Made by a program: the position numbers and the translations under genes. Shown here in pieces: positions 14,681 through 22,638 of a DNA stretch of 48,376 nt (within the stretch, counting starts at the first letter, position 1; the number at the start of each line of letters is the position of its first letter). Below the pieces are notes generated by a model. The model was given only the letters and a program-made list of their open reading frames with translations. It was not told the DNA's origin and did no database searches. Where the stretch lies: the NCBI GenBank assembly GCA_035653295.1, contig DASRCB010000230.1, forward strand, positions 1-48,376, given 5' to 3'. The stretch comes from DASRCB01 sp035653295 (GTDB lineage Bacteria > Acidobacteriota > Terriglobia > Bryobacterales > Bryobacteraceae).

Positions 14681-16285
14681 ATGAAACGAGCTTTTCGGTT
14701 ATTCTCGCCACTGGCGATTTTCGCCCTGGCCCTGCTGTTTTGGGAGCATGCCGCGGCGCCACGGGCCTGGGCGCAGGGTCCCACGAACCCCAAACTCGTG
14801 CTCGCCGTCGTGGTTGACCAGTTTCGCTACGATTACCTGACTCGTTTCCGCTCCGAGTACAAGGCCGGTTTCGCGCGGTTGTTCCGGGAAGGCGCCGTCT
14901 TCACCGACGCGCACCATATGCACTTCCCCACCGTCACCGCGATCGGCCACTCTACCTTTCTTTCCGGGGCAACGCCGTCCATCAGCGGCATCGTCGGAAA
15001 CGAATGGTTCGACCGCGAGAGCGGCAAGGTGGTCACCAGTGTGGACGACCCTGAAACGAAACTGCTCGGCGGCCCCCCGGGCGCCATCGGCTCCTCGCCG
15101 CACCGCCTGCTGGTCAGCACCGTCGGCGACGAGCTGAAAATGTCCGGCCAGCACTCCACCGTCATCGGAGTGTCCATCAAGGACCGTGCGGCCATCCTGC
15201 CCAGCGGCCACATGGCCGATGGCGCGTACTGGTTCGACGGCGATACCGGGAACTTCGTGAGCAGCACCTTTTACTTCGGCGATCTGCCGGCCTGGGTGAA
15301 GACTTTCAACGCGCAGCGCGCCCCGGATAAGTACGCCAACGCCGTCTGGAAGCCATTCACTCCCGCGGTCGGAACGGAGCCGCTGAAGACCATGCCGGCG
15401 AGCGGCCCGGCGCTCTACAGAGCGCTGCCCGCATCTCCGTACGGAAACGAGCTCATTGAGGCCTTCGCCGAGCAGGCCATTCAGGCCGAACAGCTCGGAC
15501 GCCATGCGGCCACCGATATCCTTACCGTCAGCTTTTCATCGAATGACTACGTCGGACATGCCTACGGTCCCGATTCCGCCTACGTGCACGACATGTGCCT
15601 GCGTACCGACGTCATTCTTGGCAAACTCCTCGATTTCGTCGATCAGCAAATCGGACGCGGCAACGTGCTCTTCGTCATGACCGCCGATCACGGCGTGACC
15701 CCCGTGCCGGAGGTCAATCAGAAACGGCACATGCCCGGCGGGCGCCTGGATGAAGCGGATATTGCGTCCACCGTCAACGCAGCCATTACGGCCAAATACG
15801 GCCAGGGGAACTGGGTCGTCGCCGCCGGCCTGATTCCGTACCTCAATCGCCAGCTGATTGCGGACCACAAGCTCGATCTCGAACAAGTAGAGCGGACCGG
15901 CGCCGATGCGGTCCTGAAGCTGCCGCATATCTTCCGCGTGTACACCGGTGAAGAGATTCTGCACGGCGAGGTGATGGGCGATTTCGTCACCGCCGCTGTT
16001 CGGAACGGCTATTATCCGAAGCGCTCCGGAGACATCATCGTCGTGCCGGACCCTTACTACATCTTCGAAAAACACGGCACATCGCACGGCACGCCGTTCA
16101 ACTACGATACTCACGTACCGCTGATCTTCATGGGCCCACGGATCCGGGCCGGCACGTACTATTTCCACGTCGCGCTGAACGATGTCGCTCCCACCCTTAC
16201 AGCACTTCTTGGAATCGATGACCCCAGCGGCTCCGTCGGCCGCGTCCTCACGGAGATGATCGAGCCCTCACCCCCCGCCCACTAA
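14681..16285 (+). CDS. Secreted PafA-like alkaline phosphatase
   Basis: 534 residues with an N-terminal signal segment. It belongs to the alkaline phosphatase superfamily, close to the calcium/phosphate-insensitive PafA/PhoX-like monoesterases. Two-zinc site residues appear at D46 (VVVDQFRYD), the Thr nucleophile at about T86 in FPTVTAIGHST, Asp/His in NDYVGHAYGPDS, DH in MTADHGV and His in GTSHGTPFNYDTHV. N107 and the K167-D-R169 pair match the Asn and KxR residues that in PafA favour phosphate monoesters over diesters. It lies 17 bases after the regulator, so the two-component pair may control it or respond to phosphate. A nucleotide pyrophosphatase activity is less likely. Confidence 0.9.
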   Translation: MKRAFRLFSPLAIFALALLFWEHAAAPRAWAQGPTNPKLVLAVVVDQFRYDYLTRFRSEYKAGFARLFREGAVFTDAHHMHFPTVTAIGHSTFLSGATPSISGIVGNEWFDRESGKVVTSVDDPETKLLGGPPGAIGSSPHRLLVSTVGDELKMSGQHSTVIGVSIKDRAAILPSGHMADGAYWFDGDTGNFVSSTFYFGDLPAWVKTFNAQRAPDKYANAVWKPFTPAVGTEPLKTMPASGPALYRALPASPYGNELIEAFAEQAIQAEQLGRHAATDILTVSFSSNDYVGHAYGPDSAYVHDMCLRTDVILGKLLDFVDQQIGRGNVLFVMTADHGVTPVPEVNQKRHMPGGRLDEADIASTVNAAITAKYGQGNWVVAAGLIPYLNRQLIADHKLDLEQVERTGADAVLKLPHIFRVYTGEEILHGEVMGDFVTAAVRNGYYPKRSGDIIVVPDPYYIFEKHGTSHGTPFNYDTHVPLIFMGPRIRAGTYYFHVALNDVAPTLTALLGIDDPSGSVGRVLTEMIEPSPPAH

Positions 16286-16290
16286 CCCCG

Positions 16291-16334
16291 GTGGGGGGCA
16301 GGGCCTCGCGCTGCGGCGGGCTCTCAGCCCGCCT
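16291..16334. repeat. Modular palindrome repeat, copy 3
   Basis: Same two modules as copy 2 in order: GCAGGGC-CTC-GCGCTGC (one mismatch) and GGCGGGCT-CTC-AGCCCGCC. It begins six bases after the phosphatase stop. Confidence 0.85.
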
Positions 16335-16366
16335 CCTGAACTTTTGGACACTCTCCCGAATGCCGA

Positions 16367-16394
16367 TTGTGGTGCAAGCCTTTGGCTTGCACAC
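16367..16394. repeat. Modular palindrome repeat, copy 4 (single module)
   Basis: Perfect 9-bp stem GTGCAAGCC-TTT-GGCTTGCAC at 16372-16392, the same module as in copies 1, 6, 7 and 8. About 33 bases separate it from copy 3. Confidence 0.85.
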
Positions 16395-16447
16395 AAAAAA
16401 ATCAGCTCCGATTGCTTTGGAAGCCTTCCCCAACGACACTCCCCCAC

Positions 16448-16476
16448 AAAAAAAGACGCCGGAAAACCCGGCGCCC
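16448..16476 (-). terminator. Rho-independent terminator of the GGDEF-like gene
   Basis: On the minus strand a GC-rich stem (GCGCCGG-GTTTT-CCGGCGT) is followed directly by seven T. It lies 30 bases after the stop at 16506. Confidence 0.8.
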
Positions 16477-16505
16477 ACTGAAGGTAAGGAGAGACGAAGC
16501 TTACT

Positions 16506-17900
16506 TCACATTGCGGCAAGCCGGTGCTGCGACCGCAGCAGATCCACCGAAACCACGCGCCGCGTGCGGCGGGTCTCCACCATGCGCGCGCTGGCCTCGG
16601 CAACTGCTACGGCCAGGGATTCATGTCGCGCCTCGGCGCTGCCCCACGCGAACACCAGCGAGAAACGGTGCGCGTTGCGCAGCTGGTAATCCCAGAGCTG
16701 TTCGGAAATCGCAGTCAGGCGCATGTGCGCCTCTGCGCCTCGGGGATCGGGACATACGATCACAAACTCGTCGTTTCCGCGGCGGCAGGCAAATTCGGTG
16801 TCAGCCAGCAGGCTTCCAATGAAGATCTCAATCGAGCGCAGCAGGTCATTATCGCTGCACGGGCGGCCATCGTTGTCCGTAACTCCCACGGACAGGACCA
16901 CACCCGTGAACCGCTTCCCTGAGGCGATCGCGCGGCTCAGCACGCTCGTTTCATGCATTCCCGGCGGCAGGGATACGTCGGCTGCCGAAGCCCCGGCTCC
17001 GGCGCCCTGAATCAGCTCGAACCTCGGCTGCGCGGCCGCTGCCGCCTGCGCTTTCGGTTTTCCAGCCAGAGCGGGTGCGGACATCGCGTTCCAAAGGTCG
17101 GCATAAGACCGCGAAACAGCCGGCGGGTTGTGTTCCAGCATCTCGATGATGTCTGCATCGATCTCAACGGGCAGAGGCGCGGCCTCGCGCCACGCAGCAA
17201 TTGGCGGAATTTCTTCGGCGGGAGTGGCCGCCTCAGCCGCCTCCTCCTCGCAATGCTCCTCCGCCGGATCCTCCATCTGCAGCGGGCTCTCAAATGCCGA
17301 GCGCCGATCGAGCGCGCGTCGAAGGATGTTGCGGATCTCCTCCCGCGGTTCGTCCACCGTCTCCTCGCTGCACGTAATCGCTGGAACCGCGGCAGGGACC
17401 TCCGCCGGCTCGGGCAATTCGGAAATCAGGACCGCTGGTTCGGACTGCGGTTCCATCGGCGCCGGGTTGGCGTCCATTTCCTCTGCCTCCGCGCCGGCGA
17501 TCATCTCCTCTTCAACCGGTGTGTCGTATTGCGGCGGAAGCGGCGCCGGAACAGGAACCCTCTTCTGTGCGGCGCGAGCCGCGGCACGCTCATCCAGCCA
17601 TTCTGCGAGTGCTTTTCTGGGATTCATTTCAAAACTCTCCGCTGAAAATTTCGAAGCATCCGCGGGCGCTTCTACGCTCGGAGCGGCCGCCGTTTCCCTG
17701 ATCTGCCGGCGTAAGGGCGGGAGGAGCGTCTCTGTAGCCCCTGGAGCGTCGGCCGCAGCCACAGCCATTTCGGGCGGGCCTGCCGTCAACGGCTTCACTT
17801 CACGCCGGACCGGCCTCGCCGCACGCCGCCGCAGATAATCGCAGAAAAGCGCCGCGGCGGAGGCAGCTCCGATCAGAACTTCAACAGGAGTGATCTCCAT
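16506..17900 (-). CDS. Membrane-anchored degenerate GGDEF-domain protein
   Basis: 464 residues. A short hydrophobic segment (about 5-20) is followed by some 250 residues of Ala/Glu/Pro-rich low-complexity linker, then a C-terminal GGDEF-like fold from about residue 320. The signature reads GNDEF (375-379) instead of GGDEF, preceded by CRR, and no RxxD inhibitory site is seen five residues upstream. Some enzymes tolerate changes in the first two residues, so activity cannot be judged. It may make, or only bind, cyclic di-GMP or GTP. A clear terminator follows. Confidence 0.75.
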   Translation of the reverse strand: MEITPVEVLIGAASAAALFCDYLRRRAARPVRREVKPLTAGPPEMAVAAADAPGATETLLPPLRRQIRETAAAPSVEAPADASKFSAESFEMNPRKALAEWLDERAAARAAQKRVPVPAPLPPQYDTPVEEEMIAGAEAEEMDANPAPMEPQSEPAVLISELPEPAEVPAAVPAITCSEETVDEPREEIRNILRRALDRRSAFESPLQMEDPAEEHCEEEAAEAATPAEEIPPIAAWREAAPLPVEIDADIIEMLEHNPPAVSRSYADLWNAMSAPALAGKPKAQAAAAAQPRFELIQGAGAGASAADVSLPPGMHETSVLSRAIASGKRFTGVVLSVGVTDNDGRPCSDNDLLRSIEIFIGSLLADTEFACRRGNDEFVIVCPDPRGAEAHMRLTAISEQLWDYQLRNAHRFSLVFAWGSAEARHESLAVAVAEASARMVETRRTRRVVSVDLLRSQHRLAAM

Positions 17901-17991
17901 GGGCCGAATCCCCTCCGCACGATTGTGCGAATTCAGCCTGTGTTCGCGAATAGCCCGCGTGGGCCAGACCAGGCGCGCCCGGCGCGCTCTG

Positions 17992-18018
17992 GTACCAGAA
18001 CCCGGTATCCGGTACCGG
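17992..18018. repeat. Degenerate GGTACC-type repeat at the GH44 3' end
   Basis: Near-repeated units GGTACCA, GAACCC, GGTATCC, GGTACC lie just before the GH44 stop on this strand. They loosely resemble the heptamer tetrads at 20550 and 36440. With TCTGGTACCAGA at 17987-17998 they could also form a hairpin downstream of GH44. Confidence 0.3.
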
Positions 18019-18021
18019 CCC

Positions 18022-20505
18022 TTAGTGCACCGACATCGTCACTTCTGCCTGGCTCGGCACGCCGCCCATCTCGATCACCACCGTCACGCTATTCCCCGAT
18101 ACGCCGCTCGGAACCACGGCATTCACCTGCAGCAAGCCCGCGGTCAGATGCGGCGCCGCGGCGCACCAGGTGGTCTTCGCCGCGACGCCTCCAATCTTCA
18201 CTGTGCATGTCGCAGCCGGCTTCGGATAGATATCGATCGCGATGCGCCCGTCCACGCCCGGCGGATAGCTCTGCCCTTCCCCCGTGGCGAAGATCGAGAC
18301 GATATCGCCGGCGTGCGCCGGATGCTGCGGCGAATTCACCGCATATCCGTACTTCGGGTCATTCAGGATCGAGCCCTGACCCTTGCCGCTGTAATCGCTG
18401 GTGAAGATCGCTGGAACGGCCGCGGCCACATTCATGGGGAACGCGTCCGAGCGCATGCCGTTATACTCGACCGCGATGTGGGTCGTCGGCTGCAGCGCGA
18501 CGAAGTACGGCACGATGGCCGCCGTCTGCGTATTCAGTTCGTAAACCAGGCGGGCCGGCACGCCATCGAAGAGCACGCGCACGCCCGCGGCGCTGTCGGT
18601 GAGAAAGTTGCCGTCCGCGGTCAAAGCCGCGCCGGAGATCGTTCCCGGGCCGAGGTTCGATCCCTTGAGGATAATGATCTCGCCCGGTGAAACCGCGTGC
18701 GCGTCGTACGATGCGGCGCTCTGAACTGCCGTGATCACCGGTTTCGCCGACGTGGCTTGCTGGGGGATAACGAACAATGTCATCGAGTATGCCGGAAATG
18801 TCGCGGCGATCCCTGCGTTTCCGACTGTGGCGTCGTTCTGCCGCACGATCGCGTTCAGGTTCGCCTTGCTGTACCGCCAAACCTGCGCCGTACCGGCCGC
18901 TTTGAAACTCGCCAGCCCCACCGTGCTGCTCAGGTCGCCGGTGGTCTTGTTCAGCACCAGCACAGTCAGCGCGCCATCGCTCCTCTGCGCCGCGAAAACT
19001 GAGAGCTGATCGGGATTGCCGGTCGTGGCGCTCACGCTCGTATCACCGAATCGCCCGCCCGCGCCGTCGTAATTCAGGAAGATGGCGAACGCATACACGC
19101 CCGGTTGCGCTGGCGTCGGCGGGGCGCCGTTGTCGCCCGGCTTCGCGGCCGCCGGTGGTCCCCACAGCGTGGCCAGATCCAGGCCTTCGCGCCCGAAGAT
19201 GCCCATGATGTCCGCCTGCGCGATCGCCCCCGTGATATCGTCCAGCGCGCCCCAGTTGTACTCGGTGATGGCCGTCTTCGTGCCCGGATAATCGTTCTTC
19301 ACCCACTCCAGCATGCGCGGAATTAGCCGCGGCGGCTCCGCCTTCGCCGATTTGCCATCCGCGCTGGCCAGAACGATGTCGGCGTTGTTTGGAACGGTGT
19401 AGTTCGGGTCCCAGAACTCGCGCGTAGAAGTCAGGCGCAGCGTATTCAGCGCGTCGGATCCTGCCTCGCCGAATCCAATCGAGGTACACGTCTTTGATTC
19501 GTTTGGATTGGTACAGTAGTTCGGCGCGATATAGGCGTGCAGATCGACATAGTCCAGCAGCCGCTGGCCGTGCTGCTGCTCGTATTTCCGCATCTGCTGC
19601 ATGTACCACTCGATCAGCGGTACGCCGCCGTGCGCGTTGCGATCGACTGGGTTGTCCCAATACTGGTGCGGCGCCGTACTCCAGCCGGAAAAGAAGTCCG
19701 TCGTTGAATAGAAATATCCCAGCCATCCAGCGGCGACAGGACCCGTCACGAGCGCTGTCGAATCCACACTCTTGATCATCTGCGCGTACGTGAGCCCGCG
19801 GCTCAGGATCTCGTCGTAAGTGGAATAAGAAGGATGGATGTCCTGGTGCACGCAGCACCACCAGTCCGGCTCGTTATCGAGATTCCAGATCTGCACGCCG
19901 CCGCGGAACGCGTGGGCATACTTCGTCACCAGATACTCTACCCACTGCTTCTGGTATGAGGAATCGGTTGGGACGCTGGCGTCCTTCGGGTCATTGGCGA
20001 TTTGCGTACTCCCATCGGGCTTGTAGCCGTTGCCGCAGTCGCCGCCGCGGTCGGGCGACTGCTTCTGCTGCGGGCCATACTTGCTCACGCTGTAACTACA
20101 GGATGCGTCGCGCGCCCTGGTGCGCCAGTCCAGCATGGGAACAGTGCCGATAGTCTTTGTCCGGGTGCTGAGGTTCTTCTCCTCGAACAGGTCGAATGCC
20201 GACCCATCCGGCAGCTTCGATGCGTCGGAGTTGTAGATCTGCGTCTCGAACCACCAGTCCGACGCGCTGTTGTAGGTATCGTTCAGCCAGTTGTAGCGCG
20301 TCGCCGCATCCCCGCCCCATCGATTCACGGGAATGCGCATCGTCTGCGCCAGCCCATTGTCGCCATAATCATTGATGCCGTAAATATCGGGACTAATCGG
20401 ATGCCGCGCGGCCCCGGCATCAACGTTCAGCGCCGGTCCGGACGCGGCGATCGCAGGCAGCGAAGCTGCGGCAATGCACAAAATAAGAGGGGTAATTGGT
20501 CGCAA
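18022..20505 (-). CDS. Secreted glycoside hydrolase family 44 protein with Solibacter-type C-terminal domain
   Basis: 827 residues from TTG 20505. After a signal peptide (LRPITPLILCIAAASLPAIAA) comes a GH44 catalytic module: RWGGDAATRYNW near the N-terminus, the acid/base Glu in WNLDNEPDWW, DLHAYI and the probable nucleophile Glu in KTAITEYNWG. GH44 enzymes are endo-glucanases or xyloglucanases. The last 215 residues form an immunoglobulin-like domain starting SPGEIIILKGSNLGPG and including IFATGEGQSYPPG, matching the Solibacter C-terminal domain (TIGR03437-like). A longer frame reaches 20589, but a TATTAT box at 20529-20524 lies inside it. It follows GH5 by about 80 bases, so a joint cellulolytic role is likely. 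Confidence 0.9.
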   Translation of the reverse strand: MRPITPLILCIAAASLPAIAASGPALNVDAGAARHPISPDIYGINDYGDNGLAQTMRIPVNRWGGDAATRYNWLNDTYNSASDWWFETQIYNSDASKLPDGSAFDLFEEKNLSTRTKTIGTVPMLDWRTRARDASCSYSVSKYGPQQKQSPDRGGDCGNGYKPDGSTQIANDPKDASVPTDSSYQKQWVEYLVTKYAHAFRGGVQIWNLDNEPDWWCCVHQDIHPSYSTYDEILSRGLTYAQMIKSVDSTALVTGPVAAGWLGYFYSTTDFFSGWSTAPHQYWDNPVDRNAHGGVPLIEWYMQQMRKYEQQHGQRLLDYVDLHAYIAPNYCTNPNESKTCTSIGFGEAGSDALNTLRLTSTREFWDPNYTVPNNADIVLASADGKSAKAEPPRLIPRMLEWVKNDYPGTKTAITEYNWGALDDITGAIAQADIMGIFGREGLDLATLWGPPAAAKPGDNGAPPTPAQPGVYAFAIFLNYDGAGGRFGDTSVSATTGNPDQLSVFAAQRSDGALTVLVLNKTTGDLSSTVGLASFKAAGTAQVWRYSKANLNAIVRQNDATVGNAGIAATFPAYSMTLFVIPQQATSAKPVITAVQSAASYDAHAVSPGEIIILKGSNLGPGTISGAALTADGNFLTDSAAGVRVLFDGVPARLVYELNTQTAAIVPYFVALQPTTHIAVEYNGMRSDAFPMNVAAAVPAIFTSDYSGKGQGSILNDPKYGYAVNSPQHPAHAGDIVSIFATGEGQSYPPGVDGRIAIDIYPKPAATCTVKIGGVAAKTTWCAAAPHLTAGLLQVNAVVPSGVSGNSVTVVIEMGGVPSQAEVTMSVH

Positions 20506-20523
20506 GATGGAAGACCCGCGCCC

Positions 20524-20529
20524 ATAATA
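20524..20529 (-). promoter_or_regulatory. Predicted -10 box TATTAT of the GH44 gene
   Basis: TATTAT on the minus strand, 18 bases before the TTG at 20505. It suggests GH44 can be transcribed apart from GH5. Confidence 0.4.
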
Positions 20530-20540
20530 TCGAAGTGCCG

Positions 20541-20587
20541 GGTTCTGCGGGACCCCGGGCCCCGGTTCCCCGGCCCCGAATTCTTTC
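20541..20587. repeat. Single heptamer-tetrad repeat unit
   Basis: Octamer-like GGTTCTGC, then four heptamers GGACCCC, GGGCCCC, GGTTCCC and CGGCCCC (20550-20577), then GAATTCTTTC. This is the same design as the four-block tract at 36440-36583. It lies between the GH5 stop and the GH44 start. Confidence 0.6.
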
Positions 20588-21824
20588 ACCCCTGCATCAG
20601 GTGGAATCGCCGCTGAATCGCGCCCATCCCCAGCGCGTGCACGAATGCCTGATTGATATGGCAGTTCGCCACCCGCACCTTCTGCAGCAGGTCCGCGAGC
20701 GCCGCGCGCGAATGGTCGAGCGCGGGCCGCTTGCTGATGAAGCTCTGATCGCCCACGCTCGCCGGCCGCGCCTTCGCCCAGGCTACGATCTCGTCCCAGT
20801 ATTTCGGCTTGTCGAACGTGACCATGCAGCTCTCGGATGAGATCTTCTTATACGGCCAGAAGCACCACCCCACGTTGTTCTGCTCCAGCAGCGCGCGAAA
20901 CGTGCTGATCCACTGCGCTGTGTTCTCGCCCGACTCCCCCAGCCAGATGGGAACCTTGTAGCCATCCCGGAAATCCAGATAGGGCTGAATTACCGCTTTC
21001 ACGGGATCGGTCCAGTACTTGTGAAACGTGTACATGGAGTTGCCGTCGAACGGCGGACCGAAGACCGCGAAATTGCTGTCCCACTGCGCTCCGCCGAGGA
21101 TGACAACGTGGTTGGAGTCCACCTCCCGGATCGCCGCAACGATGCGCTTGTACAGCGGCTCGAGCCGGTCGTTGTAAATCTCCACCGCGGGAAGGTTCGG
21201 AATCGGCTCGTTCAAGAGATCGTAGCCGAGCACGATCGGCTCGTCCTTATAGCGCGCCGCGATCGTGCGCCACAGCGAAACGGTCGCGTCCTGATCGGCG
21301 CTGCTCTCCCACAGCCACGGCCAGCCATAACTGTTGTCGATATTCGTACCGGTCTGGCCACCTGGCGCGCAATGCATGTCCAGGATCACCCACAGCCCCG
21401 CCGCCCGGCACCAGCCGATGACGCGATCGAGCAGCGCAAATCCAGGATCGGGAATGAGGCGGTAATCGAACGGAATACGAATGGAGTTAAAGCGCGCCGA
21501 GCGAATCAGCGCGATGTCGGCCTGCGTGATGTACGCCTCACGCCATTGCGTCCAGAAGGCGGCCCCATCCGTCGGTCCGATCAGCTCGTTGAAAAAATCG
21601 GCGATCTCACGACCCGCGGTCGGCGCCGGATCGAAGCCGAACATGTATCCTTCCGGAACCAGCCAGTTCCCGAGATTAATCCCCTTCAGCAGCAGCTTCG
21701 CGCCGCCGGAGATTAGGTCGGGTCCCTGCGCGTGTACGAACCCGCCGCCGCTCTGCGCGGTTACCGCCGGCAATGCCGCCGCAGAAGCCAGAAATGCGCG
21801 CCGCGTGCTCTTCAGTATGCCCAT
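20586..21824 (-). CDS. Secreted glycoside hydrolase family 5 (cellulase-like)
   Basis: 412 residues. A twin-arginine signal (STRRAFLASAAALPAVTA) suggests export in folded form. The TIM barrel shows LKGINLGNWL, FNSIRIPFDYR, the acid/base Glu207 in YDLLNEP, FHKY with a catalytic-site His, and the nucleophile Glu297 in WLGESGE. GH5 enzymes cut beta-1,4-glucans, mannans or related chains; the subfamily cannot be fixed by eye. Its start overlaps the upstream TrbI-like gene by 13 bases, so the two are co-translated, and GH44 follows on the same strand. Confidence 0.92.
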   Translation of the reverse strand: MGILKSTRRAFLASAAALPAVTAQSGGGFVHAQGPDLISGGAKLLLKGINLGNWLVPEGYMFGFDPAPTAGREIADFFNELIGPTDGAAFWTQWREAYITQADIALIRSARFNSIRIPFDYRLIPDPGFALLDRVIGWCRAAGLWVILDMHCAPGGQTGTNIDNSYGWPWLWESSADQDATVSLWRTIAARYKDEPIVLGYDLLNEPIPNLPAVEIYNDRLEPLYKRIVAAIREVDSNHVVILGGAQWDSNFAVFGPPFDGNSMYTFHKYWTDPVKAVIQPYLDFRDGYKVPIWLGESGENTAQWISTFRALLEQNNVGWCFWPYKKISSESCMVTFDKPKYWDEIVAWAKARPASVGDQSFISKRPALDHSRAALADLLQKVRVANCHINQAFVHALGMGAIQRRFHLMQG

Positions 21825-22576
21825 CGCGGACCGGGCAGTCCGCGTTCCCTGCGCGGCGGTTCAGGTCCGGGACCCTGGCTGACAGTGCGCCCCGCCGGCG
21901 CGCTGCTGAAATCGAGTTCGCTAGCCTGGAACGTCAGCGGACGGTCCAGCACAAGTTCCACCGTCGAGCCACGCGCCAGCACCGCGTCCGGTCCGCGCGT
22001 CAGCAGGACGCCCAGCAAACCTGCCGTGGCCCCCGCTGCCGCGCCGATACCCACGCCCATGCCTGGACGTCCCGCGCCCCAGCCCGCCAAACCGCCGACC
22101 GAAGCGCCCGCCGCCGTCGCCTCCGCAACCGTGCGCGTGTCCCCGCCCTTGTCGCCTTCGCTCTTCACCGTGCCTTCACGCTTATCGACGTCCTCGTTCG
22201 CGCGACCATCCACGCTGTTCAGCCGCGCCCGAAAATCGCGCGTCGTCCCGTTCGGCAATGTGAGCGAATCGAACCGCAGGTAGAATTCCCCCCGGCCTTT
22301 CACCTTCCCTGGGCGCTTCACGCGAGTAACCGTGCCCGCCACGTAGCTGCCCGCCGGGATCACTACCTTGCCCTTGTCCACCACCGGGAACACCGTCTCT
22401 AGATAAACGCGGTCGCCCTCCTCGGCGTGCCTGGTGCTGATGCTGTTGATCATGCTCAGCGGAATCTTTGTCCCTGGGTTGACGACATAGGTCGGCGCCG
22501 GCGCGCCGCCGCTGTCCTGTCCAAAAGCAAGCGCGGCAACTGCCACGGCCGCGGCAGAAATTCCCCTGAAATACAT
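21812..22576 (-). CDS. Secreted VirB10/TrbI-like beta-fold protein with glycine zipper
   Basis: 254 residues with a signal peptide. The central part (VVNPGTKIPLSMINSISTRHAEEGDRV in outline, then VVIPAGSYVAGTVTRV) matches the TrbI/VirB10 C-terminal fold seen in many acidobacterial secreted proteins that lack a type IV system. A Gly/Ala-rich double glycine zipper (GASVGGLAGWGAG, GVGIGAAAGATAG) follows, usually a membrane-inserting or oligomerising element. No secretion-system genes lie nearby. It is coupled to GH5 by a 13-base overlap; the meaning of that link is unknown. Confidence 0.75.
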   Translation of the reverse strand: MYFRGISAAAVAVAALAFGQDSGGAPAPTYVVNPGTKIPLSMINSISTRHAEEGDRVYLETVFPVVDKGKVVIPAGSYVAGTVTRVKRPGKVKGRGEFYLRFDSLTLPNGTTRDFRARLNSVDGRANEDVDKREGTVKSEGDKGGDTRTVAEATAAGASVGGLAGWGAGRPGMGVGIGAAAGATAGLLGVLLTRGPDAVLARGSTVELVLDRPLTFQASELDFSSAPAGRTVSQGPGPEPPRRERGLPGPRWAY

Positions 22577-22638
22577 GGCTTGACCTGCTATTCAGTTTAT
22601 CCGGTTTGCAGGTCAACGCCGCCGCCAGGCATCGCAAT

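Noticed and set aside
14699..15505. Long minus-strand ORFs opposite the phosphatase and RND genes
   Set aside because: They are antisense shadows of GC-rich genes, with no motifs or ribosome sites.
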